Source: Clostridium sp. BNL1100 (GTDB lineage Bacteria > Bacillota > Clostridia > Acetivibrionales > DSM-1351). From it: DNA of 64,000 bases. Each line of letters starts with the position of its first letter. Position 1 is the stretch's first letter. Below are positions 52,893 to 61,733 of the stretch, piece by piece. The notes under the pieces were generated by a model. The model was given only the letters and a program-made list of their open reading frames with translations. It was not told the DNA's origin and did not search any database. The position numbers and the translations under genes are program-made. The stretch spans positions 725,501 to 789,500 of the forward strand of contig NC_016791.1 of assembly GCF_000244875.1 (NCBI RefSeq), written 5' to 3'.

Positions 52893-53089
52893 AAAAGATC
52901 TATAGTAAATGGAATTTGTTCTCCGAACAATTCGTTGAAGGTTTTAATGGCTTTTTTGTCCACACTAAGCATAAGGGCTTCATTTGTTGACATTATTACT
53001 TCGGCATAACCGATAAAAATATCATCTTTTGTTAAAGCAATTATGCTTCCTTCAGCCATGTTTACATTTGGGGGGATTTTAAGTATCAT
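52889..53089 (-). CDS. Small hypothetical protein (66 aa)
   Basis: A 66-residue, non-membrane protein without a recognised family (start chosen at ATG 53089 after GGTG; GTG 53101 is possible). The middle is rich in Ile and Val, suggesting a small beta-structured domain. It is convergent with and overlaps the CYTH gene by 4 bases. A terminator-like hairpin lies further on, at about 53194. It could be a small nucleic-acid-binding or antitoxin-type protein, but nothing shows this. Confidence 0.5.
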   Translation of the reverse strand: MILKIPPNVNMAEGSIIALTKDDIFIGYAEVIMSTNEALMLSVDKKAIKTFNELFGEQIPFTIDLF

Positions 53090-53438
53090 GATTTTCACCA
53101 CTCCGGTACTATTTTATATAATATATTTTATTTATTCTCAAATTATGTAAAAAATATACTTTATTAGCTACCAAAGATAAAACCATTATATGCAAAAAGG
53201 AACCTGGAGTCCCCTTACTCCAAGTTCCTTTTTGTTTGTGTGTGATATAATATTTATCCTTAGAAGTAATGTTAACATATATGTAATTATTTGTAAATGC
53301 CTATTTATTATTAGTTTTGCTAATTTATTATAAAATAAGACCAATTCCTCATTATTAAACCCCTAAATTAAGACGATATAGTATAGTGGAAGAAATTTGT
53401 TTACAAAAAGAAAATATGAGTTTTGGAAAGGCTTTTAT
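53090..53438. other. Gene-free region with hairpin at 53194
   Basis: A gap of about 350 bases. Apart from the hairpin at 53194-53233 and the ribosome site of the GGDEF gene, I see A/T-rich sequence and no ORF. Confidence 0.45.
53194..53238 (+). terminator. Bidirectional terminator-like hairpin
   Basis: AAAAAGGAACCTGGAGT pairs with ACTCCAAGTTCCTTTTT (17-bp stem with one mismatch), with a T-rich tail on either strand. Confidence 0.8.
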
Positions 53439-55271
53439 ATGTACGAGGATAATGCTAAGTTTAATGTGGCTTCTTCAATAGAGCAAAGTATTGAACTCCT
53501 AATGAAACTAAATCAGGAATACGCAAACCTTACTTCAAAGGTGAAAAATCTTGAAAACAGACTTGCTGCGGTATCAGTACTGATAGATATTAACGAGTAT
53601 ATGGGTAACATCCTGCATTATCAGGATCTTGTAAGCTATCTGAAGGACGTTATTGCTGGGGTTCTTGGTCTGGATTGCAAGATTTTCACTCCCGATGATA
53701 TTACAAAGATGAATATAGATAGTTCATATCTTCCCAGTACTGATTTATACATACAAGATTTAAAGGCTCAGGAGAAGGAACTCTTTGGATATAACTCCGG
53801 TTCCCTTGGCGTACTGAGTATTTCAAAACGTGATTTATATGGTTACCTTGTTATTCACCATGAATTAGCTGACATGATTGACGAGGAAAAAAAGGTTTTA
53901 CTTCAGCTGATTAAAAGCCAGATATGTATATACTTTGAAAATGCAATTCTATTTTCAAAGCTTAGGGATTCAGCGGAACATGATGGATTGACAGGCCTCT
54001 ATAACAGATTGTATCTTTCTCAGCTGCTGGATAACTGGGAAGACAAGATGGTTGACATAAATGGTGCGATAATACTTGATTTGGATAATTTTAAGAATAT
54101 CAATGACAATTACGGACATCTGGCCGGGGATAATGTTATTAGGATGTTGGTGGGTGTTATTAAAAATACTATTAGGAACCTTCCTGTTTATGCTATACGT
54201 TATGGTGGAGAAGAATTTCTTTTACTTACAAGGGGAATTGATTCCAAGAATATTGTAGAAATAGCTGAAACAATCCGCAGAGAGTTTAATGTCTTGAAAT
54301 ATGAGAAAAGCAGTCTCAGCGTGAGTCTGGGGGTCTCAATATTAGGTGAATCCTGTGGGGTAGTAGACTATATGGAGCTTATAAGAAGCGCTGATGATGC
54401 ATTGTATACAGCCAAGAGAATCGGCAAAAATGTGGTAGTCACCTCCGATGAAGACCTTCAGCTATTTGAGTCAGTATCATTCAACATTGCAAAGAATCTG
54501 TCAAGATATAACAGATTCAACGTTATAGGAGAAATTTACAGGGTTAATTTTAAATCACCCCATTTATTATCTATAGATGAATACAACAAACTAAAATATT
54601 GTATTACATCCTGTTTCAGAGAATATGACGGAATATACGGTTCTGTTTCATTATCATTTGTAGTTTTAACAGATAACCAGATACCTCAGGAACTTATAGA
54701 GCATAAAATTAATATGGCTCTGGTAAGCAATGGATTGGATTATATTAGCTTTGAAGTATACTCAAATACCGATGCTTACAGGGAGGTTATGCTCCACAGC
54801 GAGAGAGTTGCTGCCATTAGCATTGCGCTTGCAGAGGCTTACGGCCTTCCGGCAGACGAATGTGAAAAGGTAAGGCTTGCTGCTGCGAACCATGATATAG
54901 GAAAACTGTATGTGAATCCAAAGATTCTCAATAAACCCGGGAAGCTTACGCCAGAGGAATACGAAAAAATCAAAATGCACGCCTTTTTCAGCTATCAGTA
55001 TGCTAAAAGTCGTGAAAGCCTTAAATTTGTTGCGGATTACATATTTTATCATCATGAATATGTAGACGGTTCAGGATATTTTAAGAAAAAAGATATTCCA
55101 CTACATTCCCAAATTATAGTACTGGCAGATATTTTTGATGCATTAAACGAAAACAGATGCTACCGGGCTGCTTTTAGCAGAGATGAAGCAATAAGGATAA
55201 TGGAGGGCGAAAAGCACAAATTTAACCCGGAATTGTTTGAATTAATGAAGCAGATTGCAAATTATATTTAA
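53439..55271 (+). CDS. GAF-GGDEF-HD-GYP-type cyclic-di-GMP protein
   Basis: A 610-residue protein: N-terminal coiled coil and GAF-like sensor (about 1-175), a GGDEF diguanylate cyclase domain with GGEEF (metal Asp in LDLDNF), a divergent linker (about 330-430), and an HD-GYP-like domain. Its motifs are NHDIGK and HHEYVDGSGY, but the usual GYP reads GYF. The fusion suggests c-di-GMP turnover control. ATG 53439 follows GGAAAGG; TTG 53397 has none. Substitution of the Pro may or may not affect phosphodiesterase function. Confidence 0.85.
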   Translation: MYEDNAKFNVASSIEQSIELLMKLNQEYANLTSKVKNLENRLAAVSVLIDINEYMGNILHYQDLVSYLKDVIAGVLGLDCKIFTPDDITKMNIDSSYLPSTDLYIQDLKAQEKELFGYNSGSLGVLSISKRDLYGYLVIHHELADMIDEEKKVLLQLIKSQICIYFENAILFSKLRDSAEHDGLTGLYNRLYLSQLLDNWEDKMVDINGAIILDLDNFKNINDNYGHLAGDNVIRMLVGVIKNTIRNLPVYAIRYGGEEFLLLTRGIDSKNIVEIAETIRREFNVLKYEKSSLSVSLGVSILGESCGVVDYMELIRSADDALYTAKRIGKNVVVTSDEDLQLFESVSFNIAKNLSRYNRFNVIGEIYRVNFKSPHLLSIDEYNKLKYCITSCFREYDGIYGSVSLSFVVLTDNQIPQELIEHKINMALVSNGLDYISFEVYSNTDAYREVMLHSERVAAISIALAEAYGLPADECEKVRLAAANHDIGKLYVNPKILNKPGKLTPEEYEKIKMHAFFSYQYAKSRESLKFVADYIFYHHEYVDGSGYFKKKDIPLHSQIIVLADIFDALNENRCYRAAFSRDEAIRIMEGEKHKFNPELFELMKQIANYI

Positions 55272-55333
55272 CTTCTCAAATTATCTTTTCCTAATGTACA
55301 TTCTTCATGAAGTCTACATACTATATATTGTTA

Positions 55334-55370
55334 TAAATCAAACCCAATCAAAAGTTGGGTTTGATTATTT
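55334..55370 (+). terminator. Hairpin after the GGDEF/HD-GYP gene
   Basis: AAATCAAACCCAA pairs with TTGGGTTTGATTATTT. The T tract is short, so termination may be partial. Confidence 0.6.
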
Positions 55371-55391
55371 ATGGTAAAATTTATAGGACAA

Positions 55392-55410
55392 CAGCCGGGT
55401 ATCACGGCTG
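55392..55410 (+). promoter_or_regulatory. Small hairpin directly before the DUF2935 ribosome site
   Basis: CAGCCG pairs with CGGCTG around GGTATCA, ending two bases before the GGGGG ribosome site. It might affect translation; no function is proven. Confidence 0.35.
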
Positions 55411-55425
55411 AGGGGGTAAAATGCT

Positions 55426-56358
55426 ATGACTGAAATGGAGTATGTTACACATTCTATTGAGACAAATCTTTTCTTTTTAAGAATCATTAAGGAACACCTG
55501 ATATTTACAATTGCTGCACTTATGCCAAGGGATCAAGGGATGGTTCCGGAGTTGGAAAAAACCATTAATAATCTTGAAGAATTATTAAAAGAAACAGTAA
55601 TGATGGCAAATGGAGTAGTACCAACCCAGAACCTTATGTTCGGAGATGTAGTTACACCATATACTCTAAGTGCTGAGACGGCTACTCAATTCTTAACAGG
55701 AATAAAAATCAATACAAATATTACGCAAATGGAAGTTTCTTTATTAAATGGCATCAAACCTGTATCAAAAACAATGCCTCCTAAGGCTGTAAGCATGCTA
55801 AACCAGCATATTATGGCACAGTTAAACAAAATTATTCAGTCCCAGAAAATGGTACTTACCAACGTTTTGTCCTGCAAAATGTTTACTACAATTTATCCGT
55901 TAATGCTGGATCACGTGACCCGTGAGGCTGAACACTACTTACAGCATCTTCAGAGATTGGAAAGTTCCCATAGTCTTATAGAAACCCCAAGGGATGCAGC
56001 GGGTATGGAAGCATTCTGGGATAATATTATGAGTGAACACGGCAAATTCATAAGAGGCTTGCTTGACCCTTCCGAAGAAACCCTGATACAACAGGCCAAC
56101 GAATTTGCAGAGATATTTACGGAACTTACAAATCAAGCGAAGATGGCTATCAATCAGTTGGAACTCCTTCCTCAGGTTACACGAAGAAGTTTTGAAGCAA
56201 CTGTAAATATCAAAAATTTTAAAGAGCAGGGTACAGAAGGTCTACTTGATTGTAAAATCAGAGCTATCATATTGCCTCTGCTAAGCGATCATGTATTACG
56301 AGAAGCCAATCATTTCTTGAAGGAATTAAGAATGGTAGAAGGGATGGGATTACATTAA
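55426..56358 (+). CDS. DUF2935 protein (two ferritin-like helical repeats)
   Basis: A 310-residue, mostly helical protein with two related four-helix parts (HSIETNLFFLRIIKEHLIF and later HVTREAEHYLQHL; the repeated ExxxHxxF pattern), matching DUF2935 (PF11155). Related Bacillus and clostridial members are of unknown role, maybe metal-binding. The ATG follows AGGGGG, which is just after the small hairpin. It stands alone between a hairpin terminator and the aldo/keto reductase gene. Confidence 0.82.
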   Translation: MTEMEYVTHSIETNLFFLRIIKEHLIFTIAALMPRDQGMVPELEKTINNLEELLKETVMMANGVVPTQNLMFGDVVTPYTLSAETATQFLTGIKINTNITQMEVSLLNGIKPVSKTMPPKAVSMLNQHIMAQLNKIIQSQKMVLTNVLSCKMFTTIYPLMLDHVTREAEHYLQHLQRLESSHSLIETPRDAAGMEAFWDNIMSEHGKFIRGLLDPSEETLIQQANEFAEIFTELTNQAKMAINQLELLPQVTRRSFEATVNIKNFKEQGTEGLLDCKIRAIILPLLSDHVLREANHFLKELRMVEGMGLH

Positions 56359-56484
56359 TGGTTTTGAAAACTATTAATATACTTAAAGTCAAAAAAGAGT
56401 AAAAAAGTAAATACTGTAAAATGAATGTAGGAAATGATATAATTGATACATTAACTACAGTCGTCAAACAAGGAGGATAAGTGT

Positions 56485-57609
56485 ATGCAGTACCGCGAAT
56501 TGGGTAATACCGGGATAAAGTTATCAGCTTTGGGATTTGGTGCAATGAGACTACCGCAAACGAATGTTGGCGGTCAAACGGTTTTTGATACCGAAGAGAG
56601 TATTAGGATGATACATAGGTCTTTCGAGTTGGGTGTGAATTATATTGACACAGCACCTTACTATTGTGAAAAGCAAAGTGAGGAGATTGTCGGAAAAGCC
56701 ATTAAAGGCTGGAGAGACAAAGTTTATCTTTCAACCAAAAACCCAATCGAAGATGATTCCGGTGTACATTACAGAGAAAGACTTGAAAATTCGTTAAAGA
56801 AACTTGATACTGATTACATAGATTTTTATCATATGTGGGGAATAAGCCTTGAGGCCTTTGAACAGAAAATAAACGTAAAAGACGGTCCACTTTCAGCTGC
56901 ATTAAAAGCAAAAGAGGAGGGTTTGATAAAACACTTATCTTTTTCTTTTCATGACAAGGCTGAAAACATGATAAAGCTAATAGATACCGGATACTTTGAG
57001 ACAGTGTTATGCCAGTACAATATGCTGGACAGAAGTAATGAGGCCGGTATAGCTCATGCACGTGAAAAAGGACTTGGAGTCATAATAATGGGTCCTATTG
57101 GTGGAGGAAGACTGGGAGCACCTTCTGAAGTAATCAGTAAATTAATTCCAGGTGGATCAAAAAGCAGTGCCGAACTTGCTTTGAGATTCGTAATTTCTAA
57201 TCCAAATGTTACATGTGCACTGTCGGGTATGAGTAACATGGCCATGGTTGAGGAGAATGTACAGGTTGCATCAAACGAGGAGCAGCTTACAGACGAAGAA
57301 ATCATTGCAATAAATGAGGCAATGGAACAAAATAAAAAGCTGTCTGACTTGTATTGTACCGGGTGCAACTACTGTATGCCGTGCCCTAAAGAGGTTAACA
57401 TCCCTAAAATATTCGAATTTATGAATTATCATCGTGTTTATAAATTGACGGATTATGCAAAAGCAGAATATAAGAGTATCGGAACAAATGAATGGCTTAA
57501 AGGAAACCGAGCTGATGCATGTGTAGAATGCGGTATATGTGAGAAGAAATGTCCTCAGAAAATACAAATACGCAAGCAATTAAGGGAATCAGAAAAAGAA
57601 CTTGCTTAG
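56485..57609 (+). CDS. Aldo/keto reductase with C-terminal ferredoxin-like tail
   Basis: A 374-residue enzyme. The N-terminal aldo/keto reductase barrel (LGFGAMRLPQ, DTAPYYCEKQSEEIVGKAI, and later FVISNPNVTCALSGMSN) is followed by a tail with a 4Fe-4S-type set (CTGCNYCMPCPKEVNIP ... CVECGICEKKCPQKIQI). Such fusions accept electrons from iron-sulfur donors in anaerobes. It reduces unknown carbonyls. The ribosome site GGAGG is strong. A terminator-like hairpin (57635-57662) follows within the convergent gene. Confidence 0.88.
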   Translation: MQYRELGNTGIKLSALGFGAMRLPQTNVGGQTVFDTEESIRMIHRSFELGVNYIDTAPYYCEKQSEEIVGKAIKGWRDKVYLSTKNPIEDDSGVHYRERLENSLKKLDTDYIDFYHMWGISLEAFEQKINVKDGPLSAALKAKEEGLIKHLSFSFHDKAENMIKLIDTGYFETVLCQYNMLDRSNEAGIAHAREKGLGVIIMGPIGGGRLGAPSEVISKLIPGGSKSSAELALRFVISNPNVTCALSGMSNMAMVEENVQVASNEEQLTDEEIIAINEAMEQNKKLSDLYCTGCNYCMPCPKEVNIPKIFEFMNYHRVYKLTDYAKAEYKSIGTNEWLKGNRADACVECGICEKKCPQKIQIRKQLRESEKELA

Positions 57610-57627
57610 AAATATCCATATTGAATT

Positions 57628-59172
57628 TTATTCAGGGTCGGTGGAAAAACTTCCGCTGACCCTTTTCACAATCTGCACTATTGATTGATACGATAATATT
57701 ATTAAAATCGGGTATAAGCCGAAAAGATATCTGGATTTTACTTCCCAGAAAAAATAAAACCCCAGATAAAGCAGTATGGTGTAAACCAAAAGTTCAGCCT
57801 TGAAGTCCCTATATTTTACACAGTTCCAAAGATAATAGGCCAAAAGGGCGAGGGTTATCCAGTTGTACGTGTGCAAATACCAATCAAGGGCTCCCCTCAA
57901 GATTTTGTCGCCTGGTTCCGCATATTTTATGAGGGGAGTATTGTAGAGCTTGAAATTTTCGGGTTTAAGAGTTTGGCTTAAACCGTAAAAATTAACATTG
58001 TAGGTTCCTTCTGTCCAAGTCCAGAAGGTTTTTTTAATATATCCTTTTAATGTGTTTTTCTTACCTATGTTCTGATATTTATCAATAATATCGTGGATAA
58101 AAAATCTGGAAGCCATTTTGGGGTCGCACTTGTAGCGTGAAACAAATATAGATGTATTACGTCCTCCGTCCCAATAACCCAGCTTACTGTCAGATGGGAA
58201 TCCTATGTTAATCCATCTCCAAATGGGATTTGCATGAATACCAACCGGCTCATCTATAATACCACTTTTAAATCCTATAAAACTGAATAATCTCAGGGGA
58301 AGTGAGAACGCTATGATTGCTATGATAATTCCTGCAATGACTTTTTTTGAATTTAGTGCGCACCTGAAAAACTTACTGTTCAGTATCCAATAAACAAGAA
58401 CAGCAAGCAAAAACAACAGTGCAACACTTCTTGTAAAATTGCCAAGCATAAGGAGTAACGCTGTATATATCACATATTTTACAAGGGAGGTCTTTACAAA
58501 TTTTACAGAGCTAAGCAGTCCTGCCGTACAAAGGGAAGTACTTATAGTATCGCCGTATGTAAGGTTGTTCAGGATAATTGCAGGCAGAAAACATACAGTA
58601 ATTAGCAGCACACCACAGGAAGAAATTTTTTCATTGTGGAAAAGCTCTTTATATAGCTTATAAGTCAGCCAGGCAGTCAAAGTTGAAAATATTACATTGC
58701 AAAACCTTAGAGTAAGAAGATTATCAGGAAAAAATAAATAAAGAAAAGAAAAAAGTAATGTAATACCTATGTTATTGGGGTAATATCCAAGATAGTTACC
58801 TACTCCCAGAGAAGAAAACTTGCCGTGGAGAAATTCCCGTGCAAAGCCTTCTACAATAGCTGCATCTTCATAGGCATTTACCGGAAACATTAAAATATAT
58901 AATACCTGTACGATGAAGTAAATTGAAAGGATGGTTAATATGGTCCTTTTTTCATTAAGTGGGGTCAATATACGCCCGATACCATAAATACTCAAAAGCA
59001 GCAAAAATATAGGTATTGAAAGGCCAATTAGTGTTAATGGCTTTTGAGGCATTATTCTTGGGAGAGGGTTTGATTTCGCCCTAAGCAGCAGAGTCAGCAG
59101 CCACATGGAAGAAAAAAACAGCGACAGAAATGTAAAGGCCAGAAATTTGATTTTGTCAGCAATATCTCTCAA
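57628..59172 (-). CDS. Glycosyltransferase family 39-like membrane protein
   Basis: A 514-residue protein with about 10-12 membrane segments, an N-terminal loop with acidic residues (NAYEDAAIVEGFAREFLHGKFSSLGVGNYLGYYPN), and a C-terminal part typical of PMT/ArnT-like glycosyltransferases that use lipid-linked sugars outside the membrane. No donor or acceptor can be read. It has no close operon partner. Start at ATG 59172 is followed by IADKIKFLAFTFLSLFFSSMWLL; the GGAGGGA on the minus strand precedes it. Confidence 0.78.
   Translation of the reverse strand: MRDIADKIKFLAFTFLSLFFSSMWLLTLLLRAKSNPLPRIMPQKPLTLIGLSIPIFLLLLSIYGIGRILTPLNEKRTILTILSIYFIVQVLYILMFPVNAYEDAAIVEGFAREFLHGKFSSLGVGNYLGYYPNNIGITLLFSFLYLFFPDNLLTLRFCNVIFSTLTAWLTYKLYKELFHNEKISSCGVLLITVCFLPAIILNNLTYGDTISTSLCTAGLLSSVKFVKTSLVKYVIYTALLLMLGNFTRSVALLFLLAVLVYWILNSKFFRCALNSKKVIAGIIIAIIAFSLPLRLFSFIGFKSGIIDEPVGIHANPIWRWINIGFPSDSKLGYWDGGRNTSIFVSRYKCDPKMASRFFIHDIIDKYQNIGKKNTLKGYIKKTFWTWTEGTYNVNFYGLSQTLKPENFKLYNTPLIKYAEPGDKILRGALDWYLHTYNWITLALLAYYLWNCVKYRDFKAELLVYTILLYLGFYFFWEVKSRYLFGLYPILIILSYQSIVQIVKRVSGSFSTDPE
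57635..57666. terminator. Hairpin between convergent genes
   Basis: GGGTCGGTGGAA pairs with TTCCGCTGACCC, with T-rich sequence on the plus strand side (CCCTTTTC); it overlaps the last codons of the minus-strand gene. Confidence 0.7.
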
Positions 59173-59324
59173 GTACTATCCCTCCAAGTGAAAAAATAAG
59201 TAAATGCTTTTTCCTGCTATCCTAATGTAACCTATAGAGTTTTTTAAATACGTGTTAAATTTTTGTTTTCTTGAAATCATTGACTTTGCTTACAGCATAC
59301 TGCTACAATTACAATAAATTCATA

Positions 59325-59420
59325 AGACAGTTCGTAACCATCCTGTCTGTAAACAAAACTACGGGCCTGCTATCGGAAGGATAGCTTATTTTGTTTACAC
59401 ATGGGCGTATGCCCTTTTTT
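59325..59420 (+). ncRNA. Candidate structured RNA ending in a terminator
   Basis: Four stems follow each other. AGACAG/CTGTCT (59325-59348), then GTAAACAAAA with TTTTGTTTAC (59349-59398) enclosing GCTATC-GGAAG-GATAGC (59369-59385), and GGGC-GTAT-GCCC followed by T7 (59403-59420). The order suggests a small RNA or a leader with attenuator before the dehydratase-like gene (about 70 bases downstream). I do not recognise a known riboswitch class. Confidence 0.5.
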
Positions 59421-59490
59421 TATTGTCTAGTAAAGTATAAATTTTCTTGTGGCTTTGCCACCTTTGTTCTTTACTTTTGGAGGATTTTTA

Positions 59491-60489
59491 ATGAGAAAAA
59501 TTGGAATTACAACTACGGTTCCTGTAGAAATACTGCTTGCAGCAAACTGCAAGGTAATTGACCTGAATAATATTTTTATATCCGGCGATAGCTATTCAGA
59601 GGATATAGAAAGGGCGGAAAGAGACGGCTTTCCCAAAAGTTCCTGCGCATGGATAAAAGGGATTTATGGAGCATGTCTGCGCTATGGAATAAGTGAAGTT
59701 GTGGGAGTTCAGGAGGGGGACTGTTCCAATACCGGAGCATTGCTTGAGGTTCTGAAGACAAGAGGAATAAAAGTGTACCCCTTCTCTTATCCGTCAACAC
59801 ATAATATTTCAGATATCACTTTAGAATTAAATAAATTTATGAGTGCTTTTAATGTCAGCCGGAAACAGGCAGAAACTGTAAGAATAGCTTTGAATTCCAT
59901 AAGAAACCGCGCCAAGGCTATTGATGAGCTTACTTACATAGACAACAAAGCTACAGGCTTTGAAAATCATATATCACAGGTAAACTTAAGCGATTTTAAC
60001 GGTAACCCGCAAAAATGTGCAGAATTCCTTGAAGCAAAAATAAGCGAAATTACAAAAAGACTGCCGAGAAAACAGGTGTTGAGACTGGGTTATATAGGTG
60101 TACCGCCAATGATTTGTGATGTATTTGAATATGTCGAAAGGTTTAATGCCTGCTTTGTGTATAATGAGGTGCAAAGAGAATTTTCCTTTCCAAGGGCCTC
60201 CCAAGCCAAAAATATTTACGAGCAGTATTATGATTATACATATCCTTATGACCTGAAATTCAGGCTTATGGAAATAAAAAAGCAGATAAGACTTAGAAGG
60301 CTTGACGGTATCATCCATTATACTCAATCCTTTTGTCACAGGGCTATACAGGATATAGTAATAAAACAGGAGATTGATATTCCTGTATTCACCATAGAGG
60401 GAGACAAATCGAATTGTCTTGATCCACGGTCAAAGCTGAGGCTTGAAGCCTTTTTGGATATGCTGGGAGATTTAAGGGGGTTAAAGTAA
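59491..60489 (+). CDS. 2-Hydroxyacyl-CoA dehydratase-like (HgdB/FldC-type) protein
   Basis: A 332-residue protein of the 2-hydroxyglutaryl-CoA dehydratase component family. Conserved cysteines in SSCAWIKG, EGDCSNT and QSFCHRA match the [4Fe-4S] ligands. Usually two such subunits form a dehydratase; only one is present here, so it may act with a different partner or in another role (for example a reductase or a benzoyl-CoA-reductase-like function). The ATG at 59491 follows GGAGG; TTG 59449 does not. It overlaps the activator gene by one base. Confidence 0.8.
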   Translation: MRKIGITTTVPVEILLAANCKVIDLNNIFISGDSYSEDIERAERDGFPKSSCAWIKGIYGACLRYGISEVVGVQEGDCSNTGALLEVLKTRGIKVYPFSYPSTHNISDITLELNKFMSAFNVSRKQAETVRIALNSIRNRAKAIDELTYIDNKATGFENHISQVNLSDFNGNPQKCAEFLEAKISEITKRLPRKQVLRLGYIGVPPMICDVFEYVERFNACFVYNEVQREFSFPRASQAKNIYEQYYDYTYPYDLKFRLMEIKKQIRLRRLDGIIHYTQSFCHRAIQDIVIKQEIDIPVFTIEGDKSNCLDPRSKLRLEAFLDMLGDLRGLK

Positions 60490-61247
60490 TGAAAATACTT
60501 GGAATTGATATGGGCAGCAGGGAAGTAAAAATAGTTCTCATGGATAAAAATTCAATTATATATAAACAAAAAATAAGTACAATGGCTTTTTATAAAAATT
60601 ACTGTTCATATAATAGTGGAAAACTGGAGGTTGATGTAAGCAGGCTGGGTATTGGTGAAGAGGTTATTGCAATATCAACGGGATATGGCAGGAATAACAC
60701 AGATATCAGTATGTTTAGCCGAATAACGGAAATAAAGGCTCATGTATACGGAGCAATTCATCAGACGAATTTGAAAGAATTCATATTGCTGGATGTAGGA
60801 GGCCAGGATGTGAAGGTTGTAAGAGTTGAAAAGGGTCTTATAACTGACTTGGAGATGAATGACAAGTGTGCTGCCTCCTGTGGAAGATATCTGGAAAATA
60901 TGTCAGGGGTTCTGGAAATTCCACTTGAAAAAATGACAGAATACTACGAAGCACCTGTAGAGCTGAACTCCACCTGCTCTGTTTTTTCAGAATCGGAACT
61001 CATAGGTAAAATAGCGGAAGGGGTTTCATCGGAGAGATTATGTGCCGGAGTAAATTATTCACTTTACAGGAAACTTAGACCCTTGCTTTTTAAGTTTAAA
61101 GGAAAAAGGTTGGTTATGTCGGGAGGAGTAGCAAAAAGCAAATCACTTGCCTATTACCTTGCAAATGATTTTGATGAAATAATAAAGCTGGAAGAACCGC
61201 AATTTAACGGTGCAATCGGGTGTTGCAGTTATGGTTCGTTTTTTTGA
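60489..61247 (+). CDS. HgdC/BadF-type activator ATPase
   Basis: A 252-residue ASKHA-fold ATPase: GIDMGSREVKIVLMD, the LLDVGGQDVKVV phosphate loop, the MSGGVAKSK loop, and the cysteines in KCAASCGRYLE that bind the bridging [4Fe-4S] cluster of the dimer. It passes an electron at low potential, with ATP, to the dehydratase-like partner. The TAATG overlap shows translational coupling with the previous gene. The FldI/HgdC family is well established in clostridia. Confidence 0.88.
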   Translation: MKILGIDMGSREVKIVLMDKNSIIYKQKISTMAFYKNYCSYNSGKLEVDVSRLGIGEEVIAISTGYGRNNTDISMFSRITEIKAHVYGAIHQTNLKEFILLDVGGQDVKVVRVEKGLITDLEMNDKCAASCGRYLENMSGVLEIPLEKMTEYYEAPVELNSTCSVFSESELIGKIAEGVSSERLCAGVNYSLYRKLRPLLFKFKGKRLVMSGGVAKSKSLAYYLANDFDEIIKLEEPQFNGAIGCCSYGSFF

Positions 61248-61353
61248 TTTTTTTACCTTTTTACAAAAAAATTTTTTGGACACAATATAAAAAGAATAAA
61301 TCTATTTTAATTAGTTCTCTTACCACGGCACAGCAAGCAGGGAGGGATTTATT

Positions 61354-61701
61354 ATTAAAATAATAGGTAGATTTTTGGAGCCGGGTCAGGTAGGCGGTGT
61401 AGTTGATTCTCTTAGAAACAGCGGAATCAACAGGCAGGATATGATAATCAGCAGTTTTGATGAAGCCAAGTTTCGAAGCATGAATGCTGATGCCATAGAT
61501 AATCATATAAGTGCCACCGTGAAAACAGAACAGGATGACCCCGGCAGGTTAAAGTCTTTTCTTGAAAGTTTAAACGAATTGAATCATGACAGCGGGATTG
61601 TAGTGTTTGTAAAAGCTGCAAGGCACAAAGCTCAGGAAGTAAAGTCGGTTATGGAACAATCAGGAGCCGTCGAGATTAAGATTGATGATGACAAAGACTA
61701 A
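61354..61701 (+). CDS. Small hypothetical protein with an apparent ATT start
   Basis: A 115-residue protein. GGGAGGG (61340-61346) is followed at seven bases by an in-frame ATT (61354); no ATG, GTG or TTG is nearer than TTG 61375, 28 bases away. The frame reads IKIIGRFLEPGQVGGVVDSLR, so the start is probably ATT (as in infC) and the first residue would be Met. The N-terminal alpha/beta look resembles YflT-type stress proteins, but I do not claim a family. tlp follows after 32 bases. Confidence 0.6.
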   Translation: MKIIGRFLEPGQVGGVVDSLRNSGINRQDMIISSFDEAKFRSMNADAIDNHISATVKTEQDDPGRLKSFLESLNELNHDSGIVVFVKAARHKAQEVKSVMEQSGAVEIKIDDDKD

Positions 61702-61733
61702 AAAATATTGTAAATCAGAGGGAGGATATTTTT

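Noticed and set aside
40000-52900. The cluster as closthioamide synthesis
   Set aside because: Carrier proteins, ligase and BtrH-like enzymes could suggest a thioamide assembly line of the R. cellulolyticum kind, but no sulfur-inserting adenine-nucleotide alpha-hydrolase and no benzoate-forming enzyme are seen.
40000-52900. The cluster as a full butirosin-type aminoglycoside pathway
   Set aside because: No 2-deoxy-scyllo-inosose synthase, aminotransferase or sugar-ring genes are present; only the side-chain logic matches.
53340-53400. Sigma-D (flagellar) promoter before the GGDEF/HD-GYP gene
   Set aside because: A TAAA and a GACGATAT-like box occur, but the spacing (12) is outside the normal 14-16.
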